A model generated the notes under the pieces. It was not told the origin of the DNA, did not search any database, and saw only the letters and a list, made by a program, of their open reading frames with translations. This document shows positions 27,250 to 37,280 of a DNA stretch of 64,000 bases, one piece after another. The position numbers were made by a program, and so were the translations under genes. This DNA is from Paraburkholderia sp. BL10I2N1. Lineage in GTDB: Bacteria; Pseudomonadota; Gammaproteobacteria; Burkholderiales; Burkholderiaceae. The stretch is taken from NCBI RefSeq assembly GCF_004361815.1, contig NZ_SNWA01000001.1:1922001-1986000 (forward strand). Direction: 5' to 3'. Numbering within the stretch: position 1 is the stretch's first letter; each line of letters opens with the position of its first letter.

Positions 27250-28011
27250 ATGCCGCTTTCCCCGCCAGTCTTCCGTCAGTTGCGCCATCGTCGCGCAATC
27301 CGTGCGGAAGCCTATGAGCGCGAAGATGGTCTGTGGGATATCGAGGCGTGTCTCACCGACGCAAAGCCACGCGATGTAGCGCTTGCGTCGGGCGTCCGGA
27401 CCAACGGTCAGCCGATCCATGAACTCTGGCTCCGCATCACGATCGATCGCAAGCTCAACGTCGTGGACGCACAAGCGTCATCCGACTGGGTGCCCTATCC
27501 CGGTCAGTGCGAAGCCTCCAACCCCGCCTATCGGGCCCTCATCGGGCTCAATCTGTTCCACAATTTCCGTCGCGATGCTGCCCGTTTGCTGGCTGGAACG
27601 GCAGGTTGCACGCATCTCACCGAGTTGTGCGCGTTCCTGCCCACCGCAGCCATCCAGGCGTTCGCGGGCGACGTGTGGGATACGCACAATGGTGCGCCGG
27701 GGGAGGCGTCAGGTTCTGGAGACGAGTCCGCCAGCGGTACGAACGGAGCGGCAAACAAGCCGGCAGGACAATCAATCGACAAACCGCCATTCCAGCTGGG
27801 TCGCTGCCACGCGCTGCGATTCGACGGCGAGGCGGTGCGACAGTTTCATCCGCGCTGGTATGGCCGCGCGCCGCGCACTGCGGAACAGGCAGTGGAACAC
27901 GCGGGCAGTACAGCCAACCGGACGGACCGCGTAAGCGGCGCGTCCCGCATCAGCGAAAAAAGCGGAAACGAAGTTCAATCCAACTCTCAGACTGAAGGGA
28001 ATCACGCATGA
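27250..28011 (+). CDS. DUF2889 protein
   Basis: A 253-aa protein. The first 140 residues ([52 protein letters not shown]) match the DUF2889 pattern. A Gly/Ser-rich linker follows (about 150-180), then [20 protein letters not shown]. Function unknown. Its stop overlaps the sucC start by four bases (ATGA), so it is probably transcribed with sucCD. Confidence 0.8.
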   Translation: MPLSPPVFRQLRHRRAIRAEAYEREDGLWDIEACLTDAKPRDVALASGVRTNGQPIHELWLRITIDRKLNVVDAQASSDWVPYPGQCEASNPAYRALIGLNLFHNFRRDAARLLAGTAGCTHLTELCAFLPTAAIQAFAGDVWDTHNGAPGEASGSGDESASGTNGAANKPAGQSIDKPPFQLGRCHALRFDGEAVRQFHPRWYGRAPRTAEQAVEHAGSTANRTDRVSGASRISEKSGNEVQSNSQTEGNHA

Positions 28012-29177
28012 AGATTCACGAGTACCAGGGTAAGGAAATCCTGCGGAAATTCGGAGTCGCGGTACCGCGCGGCAAGCCGGTATTCTCGGTGGATGACGCG
28101 GTCAAGGCCGCACAAGAGCTCGGCGGCCCGGTTTGGGTCGTGAAGGCTCAGATCCACGCGGGTGGCCGTGGCAAGGGCGGCGGCGTGAAGGTTGCCAAGT
28201 CGCTGGACCAGGTTCGCGAGTACTCGAACCAGATCCTCGGCATGCAGCTCGTCACGCACCAGACCGGTCCGGAAGGCCAGAAGGTGAACCGTCTGCTGAT
28301 CGAAGAAGGTGCTGACATCAAGAAGGAACTGTATGTCGGCCTCGTGATCGATCGCGTTTCGCAGAAGATCGTCGTGATGGCATCGAGCGAAGGCGGCATG
28401 GACGTCGAAGAAGTCGCAGAAAAGACGCCCGAGCTGATCCACAAGGTTGCTGTCGACCCGTCGACCGGCCTGAAAGACGCCGAAGCTGACGACCTCGCGA
28501 AGAAGATCGGCGTGCCCGACGCTTCGATTCCGCAAGCTCGTGCGATCCTGCAAGGCCTGTACAAGGCATTCTGGGAAACGGACGCATCGCTCGCCGAAAT
28601 CAACCCGCTGATCCTGACGGGCGACGGCAAGGTCATCGCACTGGATGCGAAATTCAACTTCGATTCGAACGCGCTCTTCCGTCATCCGGAAATCGTCGCT
28701 TATCGCGATCTGGACGAAGAAGATCCGGCTGAAGTCGAAGCATCGAAGTTCGACCTCGCGTACATCTCGCTCGACGGCAACATCGGCTGTCTCGTGAACG
28801 GCGCGGGCCTCGCGATGGCGACGATGGACACCATCAAGCTGTTCGGCGGCGAACCGGCGAACTTCCTCGACGTCGGCGGCGGTGCGACGACCGAGAAGGT
28901 CACCGAAGCCTTCAAGATCATGCTGAAGAACCCGAACCTGACGGCGATTCTCGTCAACATCTTCGGTGGCATCATGCGCTGCGACGTTATCGCGGAAGGC
29001 GTGATCGCAGCATCGAAGGCTGTGTCGCTGAAGGTGCCGCTCGTGGTCCGCATGAAGGGCACGAACGAAGACCTCGGCAAGAAGATGCTTGCTGAATCCG
29101 GCCTGCCGATCATCGCGGCGGACAGCATGGAAGAAGCTGCGCAGAAGGTCGTCGCGGCCGCCCAGGGCAAGGCTTAA
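28008..29177 (+). CDS. sucC: Succinate-CoA ligase (ADP-forming) beta subunit
   Basis: A 389-aa TCA-cycle enzyme subunit. The ATP-grasp N-terminus ([30 protein letters not shown]) is followed by the CoA-ligase domain with [18 protein letters not shown] and [24 protein letters not shown] precedes the ATG. Paired with sucD 108 bases downstream. Confidence 0.98.
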   Translation: MKIHEYQGKEILRKFGVAVPRGKPVFSVDDAVKAAQELGGPVWVVKAQIHAGGRGKGGGVKVAKSLDQVREYSNQILGMQLVTHQTGPEGQKVNRLLIEEGADIKKELYVGLVIDRVSQKIVVMASSEGGMDVEEVAEKTPELIHKVAVDPSTGLKDAEADDLAKKIGVPDASIPQARAILQGLYKAFWETDASLAEINPLILTGDGKVIALDAKFNFDSNALFRHPEIVAYRDLDEEDPAEVEASKFDLAYISLDGNIGCLVNGAGLAMATMDTIKLFGGEPANFLDVGGGATTEKVTEAFKIMLKNPNLTAILVNIFGGIMRCDVIAEGVIAASKAVSLKVPLVVRMKGTNEDLGKKMLAESGLPIIAADSMEEAAQKVVAAAQGKA

Positions 29178-29285
29178 CCGCCCCCGGCGTTTTCAACCGA
29201 ACACGAATGGCGGCGCGAGCGCGACGCGGGCGAGGCATATTTCGCCGCGCGCCGTACGCGACACCAAACGAACAGAGGTCAATAC

Positions 29286-30167
29286 ATGTCGATTCTGATT
29301 AACAAAGACACCAAGGTCATCACGCAGGGCATCACCGGCAAGACCGGTCAGTTCCACACGCGCGCCTGCCGTGAATATGCAAACGGCCGCGAAGCGTACG
29401 TCGCGGGTGTGAACCCGAAGCGGGCCGGCGAAGACTTCGAAGGCATTCCGATTTACGCGAGCGTCGCGGAAGCGAAGGCTGAAACGGGTGCAACCGTCTC
29501 GGTCATCTACGTTCCGCCGGCAGGCGCTGCTGCTGCGATCTGGGAAGCCGTCGAGGCCGATCTCGATCTCGCGATCTGTATCACGGAAGGCATTCCAGTT
29601 CGCGACATGATCGAAATCAAGGACCGCATGCGTCGCGAAAACCGCAAGACGCTGCTCCTCGGACCGAACTGCCCGGGCACGATCACGCCGGACGAACTCA
29701 AGATCGGCATCATGCCGGGTCACATCCACCGCAAGGGCCGCATCGGCGTCGTGTCGCGTTCGGGCACGCTGACGTATGAAGCAGTCGGTCAGCTGACGGC
29801 ACTGGGCCTCGGCCAGTCGTCGGCAGTCGGTATCGGCGGCGACCCGATCAACGGTCTGAAGCACATCGACGTGATGAAGATGTTCAACGACGATCCGGAA
29901 ACGGACGCCGTTATCATGATCGGCGAAATTGGTGGCCCGGACGAAGCGAACGCAGCGTACTGGATCAAGGACAACATGAAGAAGCCGGTGGTTGGCTTCA
30001 TCGCTGGCGTCACGGCGCCTCCGGGCAAGCGCATGGGCCACGCCGGCGCGCTGATCTCGGGCGGTGCGGATACGGCCGAAGCGAAGCTGGAAATCATGGA
30101 CGCCTGTGGCATCAAGGTCACGAAGAACCCGTCGGAAATGGCGCGTCTCTTGAAGTCGATCCTGTAA
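29286..30167 (+). CDS. sucD: Succinate-CoA ligase alpha subunit
   Basis: A 293-aa subunit that carries the phosphorylated histidine. It shows TKVITQGITGKTGQFHTRAC (CoA-binding start), LLGPNCPGTITP, RSGTLTYEAV and the active-site segment GHAGALISGGADTAEAK. GAGGT precedes the ATG. With SucC it makes succinate and ATP from succinyl-CoA. Confidence 0.98.
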   Translation: MSILINKDTKVITQGITGKTGQFHTRACREYANGREAYVAGVNPKRAGEDFEGIPIYASVAEAKAETGATVSVIYVPPAGAAAAIWEAVEADLDLAICITEGIPVRDMIEIKDRMRRENRKTLLLGPNCPGTITPDELKIGIMPGHIHRKGRIGVVSRSGTLTYEAVGQLTALGLGQSSAVGIGGDPINGLKHIDVMKMFNDDPETDAVIMIGEIGGPDEANAAYWIKDNMKKPVVGFIAGVTAPPGKRMGHAGALISGGADTAEAKLEIMDACGIKVTKNPSEMARLLKSIL

Positions 30168-30211
30168 TTGAAATGATGCCGGCGGCCCTGGCCACCGCAT
30201 TATTTTGATAT

Positions 30212-30234
30212 TCTTACGAAATCCTTTCGTAAGA
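30212..30234 (+). repeat. Perfect hairpin between sucD and its terminator
   Basis: TCTTACGAAA-TCC-TTTCGTAAGA is a perfect 10-bp inverted repeat with a 3-base loop, 44 bases after the sucD stop. A separate terminator follows at 30247. It may stabilise the mRNA 3' end or be a protein site. Confidence 0.5.
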
Positions 30235-30246
30235 GCCAAGTCTTGA

Positions 30247-30284
30247 AGCGGGGGAGCGAGCAATTGCTCCCCCGCTTTTTTTAT
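30247..30284 (+). terminator. Rho-independent terminator of sucCD
   Basis: Stem AGCGGGGGAGC / GCTCCCCCGCT with an 8-base loop, followed by TTTTTTTATT. Confidence 0.9.
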
Positions 30285-30320
30285 TGGCTGCGCGGAACGC
30301 TTCCTTCTATTCTCCTTTCC

Positions 30321-31040
30321 ATGCTTGGGTTCCTTGAAACGCTCCATTGGGGCGTAGTGCTTCAGATCATCGCGATCGATTTCCTGCTGGGTGGCGATAA
30401 CGCCGTCGTCATCGCGCTGGCTTGCCGCAACCTGCCTGCGAGTCAGCGCGTGCGGGGTGTGCTGTGGGGCACGGCAGGCGCGATCGTATTGCGGATCGCC
30501 CTGATCGCGTTTGCAGTCGTACTGCTCGACGTGCCGTTGCTCAAGTTCGCCGGCGGCCTGCTGCTGCTATGGATCGGCGTGCGGCTGCTCGCCCCCGCGC
30601 ATGACGTCCACGCGAATATCAAGCCCGCTGACAAGCTGTTGGGCGCGGTCAAGACCATCGTCGTCGCCGACGCCGTGATGAGCCTCGACAACGTGATCGC
30701 GATCGCCGGTGCGGCAGAGGCCGCCGATCCGCACCATCGGATCGCGCTTGTCATCTTTGGGCTGATCGTGAGCATCCCGCTGATCGTGTGGGGCAGCCAG
30801 CTCGTGCTGAAGCTGCTCGACCGGTTTCCTGTCGTCATCACGCTGGGCGCGGCTTTGCTCGGGTGGATCGCGGGCGGCCTCATCATCAACGACCCGGCCG
30901 GCGATCGCTGGCCGGTGCTCGACACGCCGGTCGCAGAGTACGGCATGAGTATCGCGGGTGCGCTTTTTGTGGTGTTGCTGGGAAAACTGCTGAGGCGGCG
31001 TAACGAACGCCGCGCCGCGATGCCTCCCGCCGCTCGCTGA
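30321..31040 (+). CDS. TerC-family integral membrane protein
   Basis: A 239-aa protein with about seven helices and the family's acidic membrane motifs [18 protein letters not shown] and [19 protein letters not shown]. The ATG at 30321 is used because the preceding in-frame sequence contains the sucCD terminator. TerC proteins are linked to metal (especially manganese) export and membrane protein metalation. The specific ion is not clear. Confidence 0.88.
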   Translation: MLGFLETLHWGVVLQIIAIDFLLGGDNAVVIALACRNLPASQRVRGVLWGTAGAIVLRIALIAFAVVLLDVPLLKFAGGLLLLWIGVRLLAPAHDVHANIKPADKLLGAVKTIVVADAVMSLDNVIAIAGAAEAADPHHRIALVIFGLIVSIPLIVWGSQLVLKLLDRFPVVITLGAALLGWIAGGLIINDPAGDRWPVLDTPVAEYGMSIAGALFVVLLGKLLRRRNERRAAMPPAAR

Positions 31041-31116
31041 GTGCGACAGAACATACTGCGGCGCGCGCTGGCCATCCGGCTGACTGTCGCGCGCTGGCGC
31101 TGCTGGCTACGATCGA

Positions 31117-31155
31117 AGCGCCTGCCTCAATACGTGAGACAGGCGCTTTTCGTTT
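31117..31155 (+). terminator. Rho-independent terminator after the TerC gene
   Basis: Stem AGCGCCTG / CAGGCGCT extended by CTCA/TGAG past one mismatch, followed by TTTCGTTT. It ends just before the ribosome binding site of the pilin gene. Confidence 0.8.
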
Positions 31156-31168
31156 CAGGAGCCAGCTG

Positions 31169-31807
31169 ATGATCGTGTCCGTTCGCCGTTCTTTCCCTTT
31201 CCCATCGCATCGCACGGTTGCACGTGAGTCGCCACGCATTGCACAGTGGCGCACGGCGTTCGTGAGTGCGTGCAGCCATTCGGCCCACTGGGGCCACGTC
31301 GGCTTTACGCTGATCGAGTTGATGATCGTGCTGGCCATCGTCGGCGTGATCGCCGCCTACGCCATTCCGGCGTACCAGGACTATCTGGCGCGCAGCCGGG
31401 TTGGCGAAGGGCTGTCACTGGCGTCGTCGGCACGGATTGCGGTTGCCGAGAACGCCGCCAGCGGCAACGCACTTGGAGGCGGCTATTCGTCGCCGCCGTC
31501 CACTCGGAACGTCGAATCGATCCATGTGGATGACGACAGCGGCCAGCTCACAATTACCTTCACGACGCGAGTGGCCGCGGCAGGGGCCAATACGCTCGTC
31601 CTTGTGCCATCGGTGCCCGATAACCCCGATGCGCCGACGGCGCGTGTGGCGCTCGCCCAGGGCACGTCCCAACCCGGCTCGGTGACGTGGGAATGCTTTG
31701 CCGGGGGCAAGGGTGCGTCGTCGTTGCCGGCGCCCGGGGCTGGTCCGATGCCCACCACTGCACCGACTCTCTCCTCGAATCTCGCGCCTCCGGAATGCCG
31801 TGCATGA
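31169..31807 (+). CDS. Type IV pilin with an unusually long leader
   Basis: A 212-aa prepilin. The cleavage site is G45/F46 in [20 protein letters not shown], with the conserved Glu at mature position 5. Leaders are usually 5-20 residues; here it is 45, rich in Arg, His and Ser. The start is well supported by AGGAG seven bases upstream. The C-terminal part carries a Cys pair (WECFAGG and PPECRA) and a Pro/Ser/Thr/Ala-rich stretch ([17 protein letters not shown]) that looks suited to O-glycosylation. The oligosaccharyltransferase gene follows. Confidence 0.9.
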   Translation: MIVSVRRSFPFPSHRTVARESPRIAQWRTAFVSACSHSAHWGHVGFTLIELMIVLAIVGVIAAYAIPAYQDYLARSRVGEGLSLASSARIAVAENAASGNALGGGYSSPPSTRNVESIHVDDDSGQLTITFTTRVAAAGANTLVLVPSVPDNPDAPTARVALAQGTSQPGSVTWECFAGGKGASSLPAPGAGPMPTTAPTLSSNLAPPECRA

Positions 31808-31962
31808 CGATGATGGATGCGTAGCGCACCGGCGAACGGGCGGGGGAAGACGCAACGCACAGGTCCGACCCGTCGCAATTTAGGGATATTTCGGTCCGTC
31901 CGGCGCACAGCCCATTGATTTTTTTGTATAGTGCGCCGGTTGCTGACGCCCCCGGTTACTCG

Positions 31963-33747
31963 ATGCCCACCCCATTCGCGCGCTATCTGTCTCTTGCCCT
32001 GCTGGCTCTTGCGTTGATCCTGCCCTATGCGGTCGTCAACCATACCTATCCAATTCCGACGTTCTACGCCGAGTTCACGGCGCTTTCGCTCTACCTGCTG
32101 ACCGGCGCTGGCGTCGCGCTTCTCGTGCAGACGGCGAGGCCGCGCATCAGTTTTGGCTCGCCGGTGGTCTCGCTGGTGCCGCTCGCCTTCGGTGCGCTGC
32201 TTGTTGCGCAGTCCTTCCTGCTGCCGGTCGCGCAGCCGTCGATGAACTGGCTGGGCGGCGGCTTCCTGCTTGCCGCGTTCATGGCGACGCACGCGGGTTT
32301 TGGCTTCGCACGTGCGAACCTGAGCGAGACAGCGTTGCGCTGGATGGCCGCCGCACTCGTCGTCGGTGGCCTGTTTGCGGTGTTCTCCCAGGTGATTCAA
32401 CTGTTGCATCTGGAGGCAAAGGTTTCGCCGCTCGTCGTGGCCTACAACGTGACAATCGACCGCCGGCCGTTCGGCAATATGGCTCAGGCCAATCACCTTG
32501 CGACCTACATTGCGTTCGCGATGGCCGGTGCATTGTTCCTCGTGCAGACACGGCGTCTGAATGTGGTCCTCTGGGCGATCGTTTCGACGATCTTCTCCGT
32601 TGGACTCGCACTCACCGTCTCACGCGGTCCGTGGCTGCAGATGGGCGTGATCGTCGTCGCAGGTTTCTGGATGGCGCTCGCTGAAGGGCGGCGCGATGCC
32701 GCGCATCCGCGCGGCAGTCGTGCATGGATGATTCCGCTCGCATTGGCCTCGCTCTTTGTCGTCGTGAATGCGGCGATTCGCTGGGCTAACGTGCATTTCC
32801 AGCTCGATCTCGCGCAGTCGGCTGCGGAGCGCATGAAGGACGCCGGCCAGATCGCACCGCGCATCGCGCTATGGAAGTACGGCTGGACGATGTTCAGGAC
32901 GCACCCACTGCTTGGCGTTGGCTGGGGCGAGTTTCCGCGTTATCAGTACGACCTTGCGAAGACGCTCGGTGGCGTGGAGATCGCGAACAATTCGCACGAC
33001 ATTTTCATCGATCTGCTGGCGAAGACCGGCCTCTTCGGTGTCGCAATCGTGCTGTTCGGGATCGTCAGCTGGCTGGTTCGCGTGCTGCGCGCGCCACATA
33101 CCGCGGGGCGAGTGTTCGGGCTTTCGATGATCGGCGTGCTCGTGATGCACGCGCTCGTCGAGTATCCGCAGCAGTACATGTTCTTCCTGCTGCCGGCGAT
33201 GTTCGTGTTCGGGGTGCTTGAGACGAGGCCGCTGCGCCTCGTGCCGCGTGCTGCGTCGTTCGGCGTTTATGCGCTCGTCGTGTTCGGCGGACTCGCGGCG
33301 CTTTACCCGGTGTATCGCGACTACGCGCGCGCCGAGGTGCTGTACTACGGCGCGCGACCGGCGGAGGAGTATCGCGCGGATCCATCGTTCCTGTTCCAGG
33401 CGTGGGGCGAGTACGGCATGGCCACGTTGCTGCCCATGAACGCGATGGATTTGCCGCACAAGCTCGCCATGCACCAGCAGGCGATTGCGTTGCTGCCGGG
33501 CGAGACTGTGCTGCGACGTTATGCGGTGCTGCAGGCACTGAACGGCGACACCGGTGCAGCGTTCGACACGATTGAACGTCTGAAGATATTCGCCGAGGAG
33601 TTGCACGACTGGCCGCAGCAACTCAGCTATCTGTATGACCTTATAGACGAGCAGAAGACGCTTACGGGCTTCAAGGCAGAACTCGTGAAGAGATTCGGCA
33701 TGCCGCCCGAGAACATCATTCAGGGTGACGACGAAAGCGACGACTGA
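31963..33747 (+). CDS. pglL: PglL-type protein O-oligosaccharyltransferase
   Basis: A 594-aa membrane enzyme of the Wzy/WaaL/PglL family with about 12 helices. The PglL_A-type segment (VAYNVTIDRRPFGNMAQANH) is followed by a Wzy_C region with TMFRTHPLLGVGWGEFPRYQ and the conserved NNSHDIFIDLLAKTGLFG. The C-terminal Wzy_C_2 part is periplasmic. It moves lipid-linked glycans to Ser/Thr of exported proteins. The neighbouring pilin is a likely substrate, though in Burkholderia such enzymes act on many proteins. ATG at 31963; no strong ribosome binding site. Confidence 0.9.
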   Translation: MPTPFARYLSLALLALALILPYAVVNHTYPIPTFYAEFTALSLYLLTGAGVALLVQTARPRISFGSPVVSLVPLAFGALLVAQSFLLPVAQPSMNWLGGGFLLAAFMATHAGFGFARANLSETALRWMAAALVVGGLFAVFSQVIQLLHLEAKVSPLVVAYNVTIDRRPFGNMAQANHLATYIAFAMAGALFLVQTRRLNVVLWAIVSTIFSVGLALTVSRGPWLQMGVIVVAGFWMALAEGRRDAAHPRGSRAWMIPLALASLFVVVNAAIRWANVHFQLDLAQSAAERMKDAGQIAPRIALWKYGWTMFRTHPLLGVGWGEFPRYQYDLAKTLGGVEIANNSHDIFIDLLAKTGLFGVAIVLFGIVSWLVRVLRAPHTAGRVFGLSMIGVLVMHALVEYPQQYMFFLLPAMFVFGVLETRPLRLVPRAASFGVYALVVFGGLAALYPVYRDYARAEVLYYGARPAEEYRADPSFLFQAWGEYGMATLLPMNAMDLPHKLAMHQQAIALLPGETVLRRYAVLQALNGDTGAAFDTIERLKIFAEELHDWPQQLSYLYDLIDEQKTLTGFKAELVKRFGMPPENIIQGDDESDD

Positions 33748-33933
33748 TGTCGTTACTTTATTGAGCGGGCGCTCGCGCACAGCACGTAGCACACGCCGCA
33801 ATCGTCTTTCTGCACAAACCTATACTTCTCGATACCGAGCGCGCGCGGCGAAGGCATGAATGCATTCATGCCGTTCAATTTCGCCGCGCCATCCCCGTTT
33901 CTCTTTCAACGTGAACGGCATGGGAGACAGGTC

Positions 33934-34995
33934 ATGCAGATCGATCAGGACAAGCTGCAGAATTTCATGGGGCGGATGGTCGGCGAGTTCGGCGCGGTCG
34001 CGTCGGCGCCGCTGATTCTGCTGGGCGACCGCCTGGGCCTGTACAAGGCGATGGCGGATCAGGGGCCGATGAGCGCAGCGCAGGTTGCCGGGCGCGCGGA
34101 AGTGACCGAGCGCTATGTTCGCGAGTGGTTGCTTGCGCAGGCCGCAGCGGGCTTCATTCGCTACGATGCCGATGCGGACACCTTCGAACTCGAAAGCGAA
34201 CAGGCGATGTGCTTTGCTGATGAGACGAGCCCTGTGTTCGTGCCGGGCTTCTTTCAGGTCGCCGAATCGATGTTCCGCGATGTCCACAAACTCGAAGGCG
34301 TGTTTCGTACCGGGCTTGGCCTTGGCTGGCATCAGCACGATCATTCACTGTTTCGCGGTACCGAGCGCTTTTTCCGGCCAGGCTACGCGGCGAATCTCGT
34401 CAGCGCGTGGATACCAGCGCTCGACGGCGTCGAAGCGAAGCTAAAGGGAGGCGGCGCGAAGGTTGCGGACGTCGGTTGCGGCCATGGCGCGTCGACGGTG
34501 CTGATGGCGCAGGCTTATCCCAACGCTACCTTCGTCGGTTTTGACTACCACGAGCCGTCGATCCAGCGCGCAAGGCAGCTAGCGGGCGAGGCCGGGGTTC
34601 GCGATCGTGTGACGTTCCAGGTTGCACCGGCGAAAGATTTTCCGGGCAACGACTACGATCTCGTCGCGTTCTTCGACTGTCTGCACGATATGGGTGACCC
34701 AATTGGCGCCGCGGCGCACGTGCATCAGTCGCTCAAGAAGGACGGCACATGGATGATCGTCGAACCGTTCGCCAACGATCGCGCCGCTGACAACATGAAC
34801 CCCGTCGGGCGGATCTTCTATTCAGCATCGACAATGATCTGCACGCCCGCTTCGTTCGCACAGGAAGGGAAGATGGGGCTCGGGGCGCAGGCCGGCGAGG
34901 CGAGGCTCAAGGACGTCGTCACCAGGGGCGGTTTCACGCAGTTTCGCCGCGCCACGGAGACGCCGTTCAATCTTGTGCTCGAAGCGCGGCTGTGA
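33934..34995 (+). CDS. Class I SAM-dependent methyltransferase
   Basis: A 353-aa protein with an N-terminal winged-helix dimerisation-like part (MSAAQVAGRAEVTERYVREW) and a C-terminal Rossmann methyltransferase domain: motif I VADVGCGHGASTVLMAQAYP, acidic FVGFDYHEPSI, and DLVAFFDCLHDMGDP. The layout resembles O-methyltransferases of the acetylserotonin type. The ATG at 33934 follows GGAG. Substrate unknown. Confidence 0.85.
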   Translation: MQIDQDKLQNFMGRMVGEFGAVASAPLILLGDRLGLYKAMADQGPMSAAQVAGRAEVTERYVREWLLAQAAAGFIRYDADADTFELESEQAMCFADETSPVFVPGFFQVAESMFRDVHKLEGVFRTGLGLGWHQHDHSLFRGTERFFRPGYAANLVSAWIPALDGVEAKLKGGGAKVADVGCGHGASTVLMAQAYPNATFVGFDYHEPSIQRARQLAGEAGVRDRVTFQVAPAKDFPGNDYDLVAFFDCLHDMGDPIGAAAHVHQSLKKDGTWMIVEPFANDRAADNMNPVGRIFYSASTMICTPASFAQEGKMGLGAQAGEARLKDVVTRGGFTQFRRATETPFNLVLEARL

Positions 34996-35662
34996 GGCGG
35001 TGTGAACTCGCCCGGACGTAAGGGCAAATAACGGTGGCGGCTGTCCGACGCCACCGCGAATCGTGGCGACGCTCTCCGGGGAATCGTGGTGCGACGACAT
35101 GGCGTGATCGCGTGGCGATGCAATGCTGTCGCAGCGATTCGATGGCGCGGTAACAGTGGAAAGCAACATCATCGGGTTCCTTCATCGCCGGGATAAGGTC
35201 CCGCAAGCAACGATGGATGAGAACTCCCGATTCGCCTTGAAGTTTGGGGCGCATGGTGGCGATTCGACCGTCCAGACCGACCGCGCGATGTAGTTCGCTG
35301 ATACACGGCACGTCAATGCCGAAGACAACATCCACGCCGACTTCCGGGCAGATCGCGCGTCGAATCTCGACGTCATAGGTGTGTCCGAGAACGTAGCCCA
35401 CCAAGTCCATTTCCAACTGGACCAGATACTTGACGACGTTTCGCAGGTCCAGCGCATTCCATTCAACTTCGGTTTCCACCCATACGGCGACCTGATTCAG
35501 AAGAATTCGCACATCGGCTTTCGCATCGACGCCGGATGCGGCGTGCCTGAATTTCGCCGAGATGCGGCGATCTGGTATCTGCGCCCGTTCGGGATGGACC
35601 ATGCCATCAAGGAAGTATCGGTACACGCGTAGTGCCCCCCGTTCATCCATCAATTCCGTCAC
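34967..35662 (-). CDS. Unrecognised helical protein with altered C-terminus, cassette gene 2
   Basis: A 231-aa predicted protein. The part to about residue 180 looks genuine (ALRVYRYFLDGMVHPERAQI, then VWVETEVEWNALDLRNVVKY and IPAMKEPDDVAFHCYRAIES). The last portion resembles the start of a HEPN-like helix bundle end (YRAIESLRQHC), after which the sequence turns Arg-rich and unlike protein, and the frame runs into the 3' end of the methyltransferase gene on the other strand. I infer that the original C-terminus was lost at about 35120. It overlaps the upstream cassette gene by 20 bases. Family not identified. Confidence 0.55.
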   Translation of the reverse strand: MTELMDERGALRVYRYFLDGMVHPERAQIPDRRISAKFRHAASGVDAKADVRILLNQVAVWVETEVEWNALDLRNVVKYLVQLEMDLVGYVLGHTYDVEIRRAICPEVGVDVVFGIDVPCISELHRAVGLDGRIATMRPKLQGESGVLIHRCLRDLIPAMKEPDDVAFHCYRAIESLRQHCIATRSRHVVAPRFPGERRHDSRWRRTAATVICPYVRASSHRLTAALRAQD

Positions 35663-36407
35663 ACGCGAGAACGCGGGGATTCTCGACGCGCTCCCAGTTC
35701 GCCAAGGCGGAAGTCAGCCCTTTCGCATGTCGATCCAAAATTCCGTCTCCGCCATCCAGTTGCGGCATTAGCAGTCTTATCGATGTCCATAGACGACGCA
35801 CGTGCTGTACCGAATCAGGCAGTAGAAAGGCATCGGGTGACAGGCGAGACGCATACTTTCGCAAAAGCATTCGCGCTCTTGGATGCGGGTGCCCGCCTAC
35901 TTCACAATGATGCCAATACTCTTGATCGCAGAAAACTCCGCCTAACGCCTTGCGCATAGCCTGAGGCGTGAACTGCCGACGTAGGGCAACCGGGTCTGCG
36001 CCGTACCATTTTTCAAGCTGCGACGGGTCGGCATAGGCTTGGAACGCGAGATATTCGATCTCGAACAGTTGCCTGAGAAGTGTTCCTGCCGGGTACTCTC
36101 GCGTTGAGCGAAGAAGCATCACAATCCCGCTTGTAAGCTCCGACGCAAGGTTGACTAGAAGGGCCGCAGCTAGGAGTCGGTGGCTTTTCAAGAGATCGCC
36201 CGCGACGTGCAATTCTTCACCGATTCCGCTAAACGCAACGGACGCCGATTCGAGTGCTTCATAGCGCGATGCAACAACGTCGGTGTTTGCTGCCGCTACC
36301 ATGAACGACTCGATCACGTCTAAACCGTTCGAACCTGAACTCATGTCGATGGGTGGCCGGAATCTGAAAAGGCTGACTATCGTCTCGTAGTACGGGTTTC
36401 GGTGCAT
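35643..36407 (-). CDS. Unrecognised helical protein, cassette gene 1
   Basis: A 254-aa soluble, mostly helical protein. The stretch AAALLVNLASELTSGIVMLL followed by TLLRQLFEIEYLAFQAYADP recalls families of unknown function such as DUF5677, but I cannot confirm this. No catalytic motif is clear. It contains a His-rich piece (YWHHCEVGGHPHPRAR) that could bind metal. Possible starts are 36407 and 36344 (MSSGSNGLDV); neither has a strong ribosome binding site. Local base composition is less GC-rich than the flanking genes, which suggests transfer. It is followed by a 20-base overlap with the next gene. Confidence 0.6.
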   Translation of the reverse strand: MHRNPYYETIVSLFRFRPPIDMSSGSNGLDVIESFMVAAANTDVVASRYEALESASVAFSGIGEELHVAGDLLKSHRLLAAALLVNLASELTSGIVMLLRSTREYPAGTLLRQLFEIEYLAFQAYADPSQLEKWYGADPVALRRQFTPQAMRKALGGVFCDQEYWHHCEVGGHPHPRARMLLRKYASRLSPDAFLLPDSVQHVRRLWTSIRLLMPQLDGGDGILDRHAKGLTSALANWERVENPRVLACDGIDG

Positions 36408-36595
36408 CGGCGAAGGCTTACCCGATGTCCGAAACCGAGTGTTATCGCGCGGCCATTCCTGTTCCTAAGTGGAACAGAATTGGAGCAAGATCGATTTTTG
36501 GCACCGCAAAAGTCAGATGTGCGCTTGACGCGTCACGTCGCTGTAGATGCACGAAAGAAGGTGCGGCGTGGAATCAAGACTTATAAAACAATGCC

Positions 36596-37075
36596 TTAAC
36601 TCCCCGCCATCCAGTCCCCCGACTTCCCGCCGTGCTTCTCGAGCACGCGCACCTCGGTGATCGTCATCCCACGATCCACCGCCTTGCACATGTCATAAAC
36701 AGTCAAGAGGCCGATCTGCACGGCCGTCAGCGCTTCCATTTCCACGCCGGTGCGCCCCAGTGTCTCGACCTGCACGGTGCACTGCACGCCGGGCAACGCA
36801 TCGTCGAACGCGAAATCAACAGCGACGCGCGTGAGCGCGAGCGGATGGCAGAGCGGGATCAGATCGGCGGTACGCTTCGCGCCCTGGATCGCGGCAATCC
36901 GCGCGACGCCGATTACATCGCCCTTTTTCGCGTTGCCGCCGCGAATGAGCGCAAGCGTCTCCGGCAGCATGCGAATCGAGCCGCTGGCGACTGCAATGCG
37001 CTTCGTCTCCGCTTTGCCGCCGACGTCGACCATATGCGCCTGTCCGGCGGCGTCGAAGTGGGTGAGTTCGGGCAT
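36596..37075 (-). CDS. moaC: Cyclic pyranopterin monophosphate synthase
   Basis: A 159-aa enzyme of molybdenum cofactor synthesis; with MoaA it converts GTP to cyclic pyranopterin monophosphate. It shows [37 protein letters not shown], the LIPLCHPL active-site segment and [26 protein letters not shown] precedes the ATG at 37075. Other moa genes are not in the window. Confidence 0.97.
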   Translation of the reverse strand: MPELTHFDAAGQAHMVDVGGKAETKRIAVASGSIRMLPETLALIRGGNAKKGDVIGVARIAAIQGAKRTADLIPLCHPLALTRVAVDFAFDDALPGVQCTVQVETLGRTGVEMEALTAVQIGLLTVYDMCKAVDRGMTITEVRVLEKHGGKSGDWMAGS

Positions 37076-37280
37076 GGTTGGGCTCCTTCTGAGGGCGCCT
37101 ATCATAACAGCGCGCTTTCATAGGCGATTCTCCGCGCGATTGCCTGCGTGCGCACGGTGAGGCAAACATCGATGCGACTGGTCATTGGCAGCGCGCGGCC
37201 ACTGGGTACAATTGAAACGCATCCGGCGAGCCATTCCGGTCGCCGGACCTTATTGCCGACCTTGCCCCATTGATCTCGCG

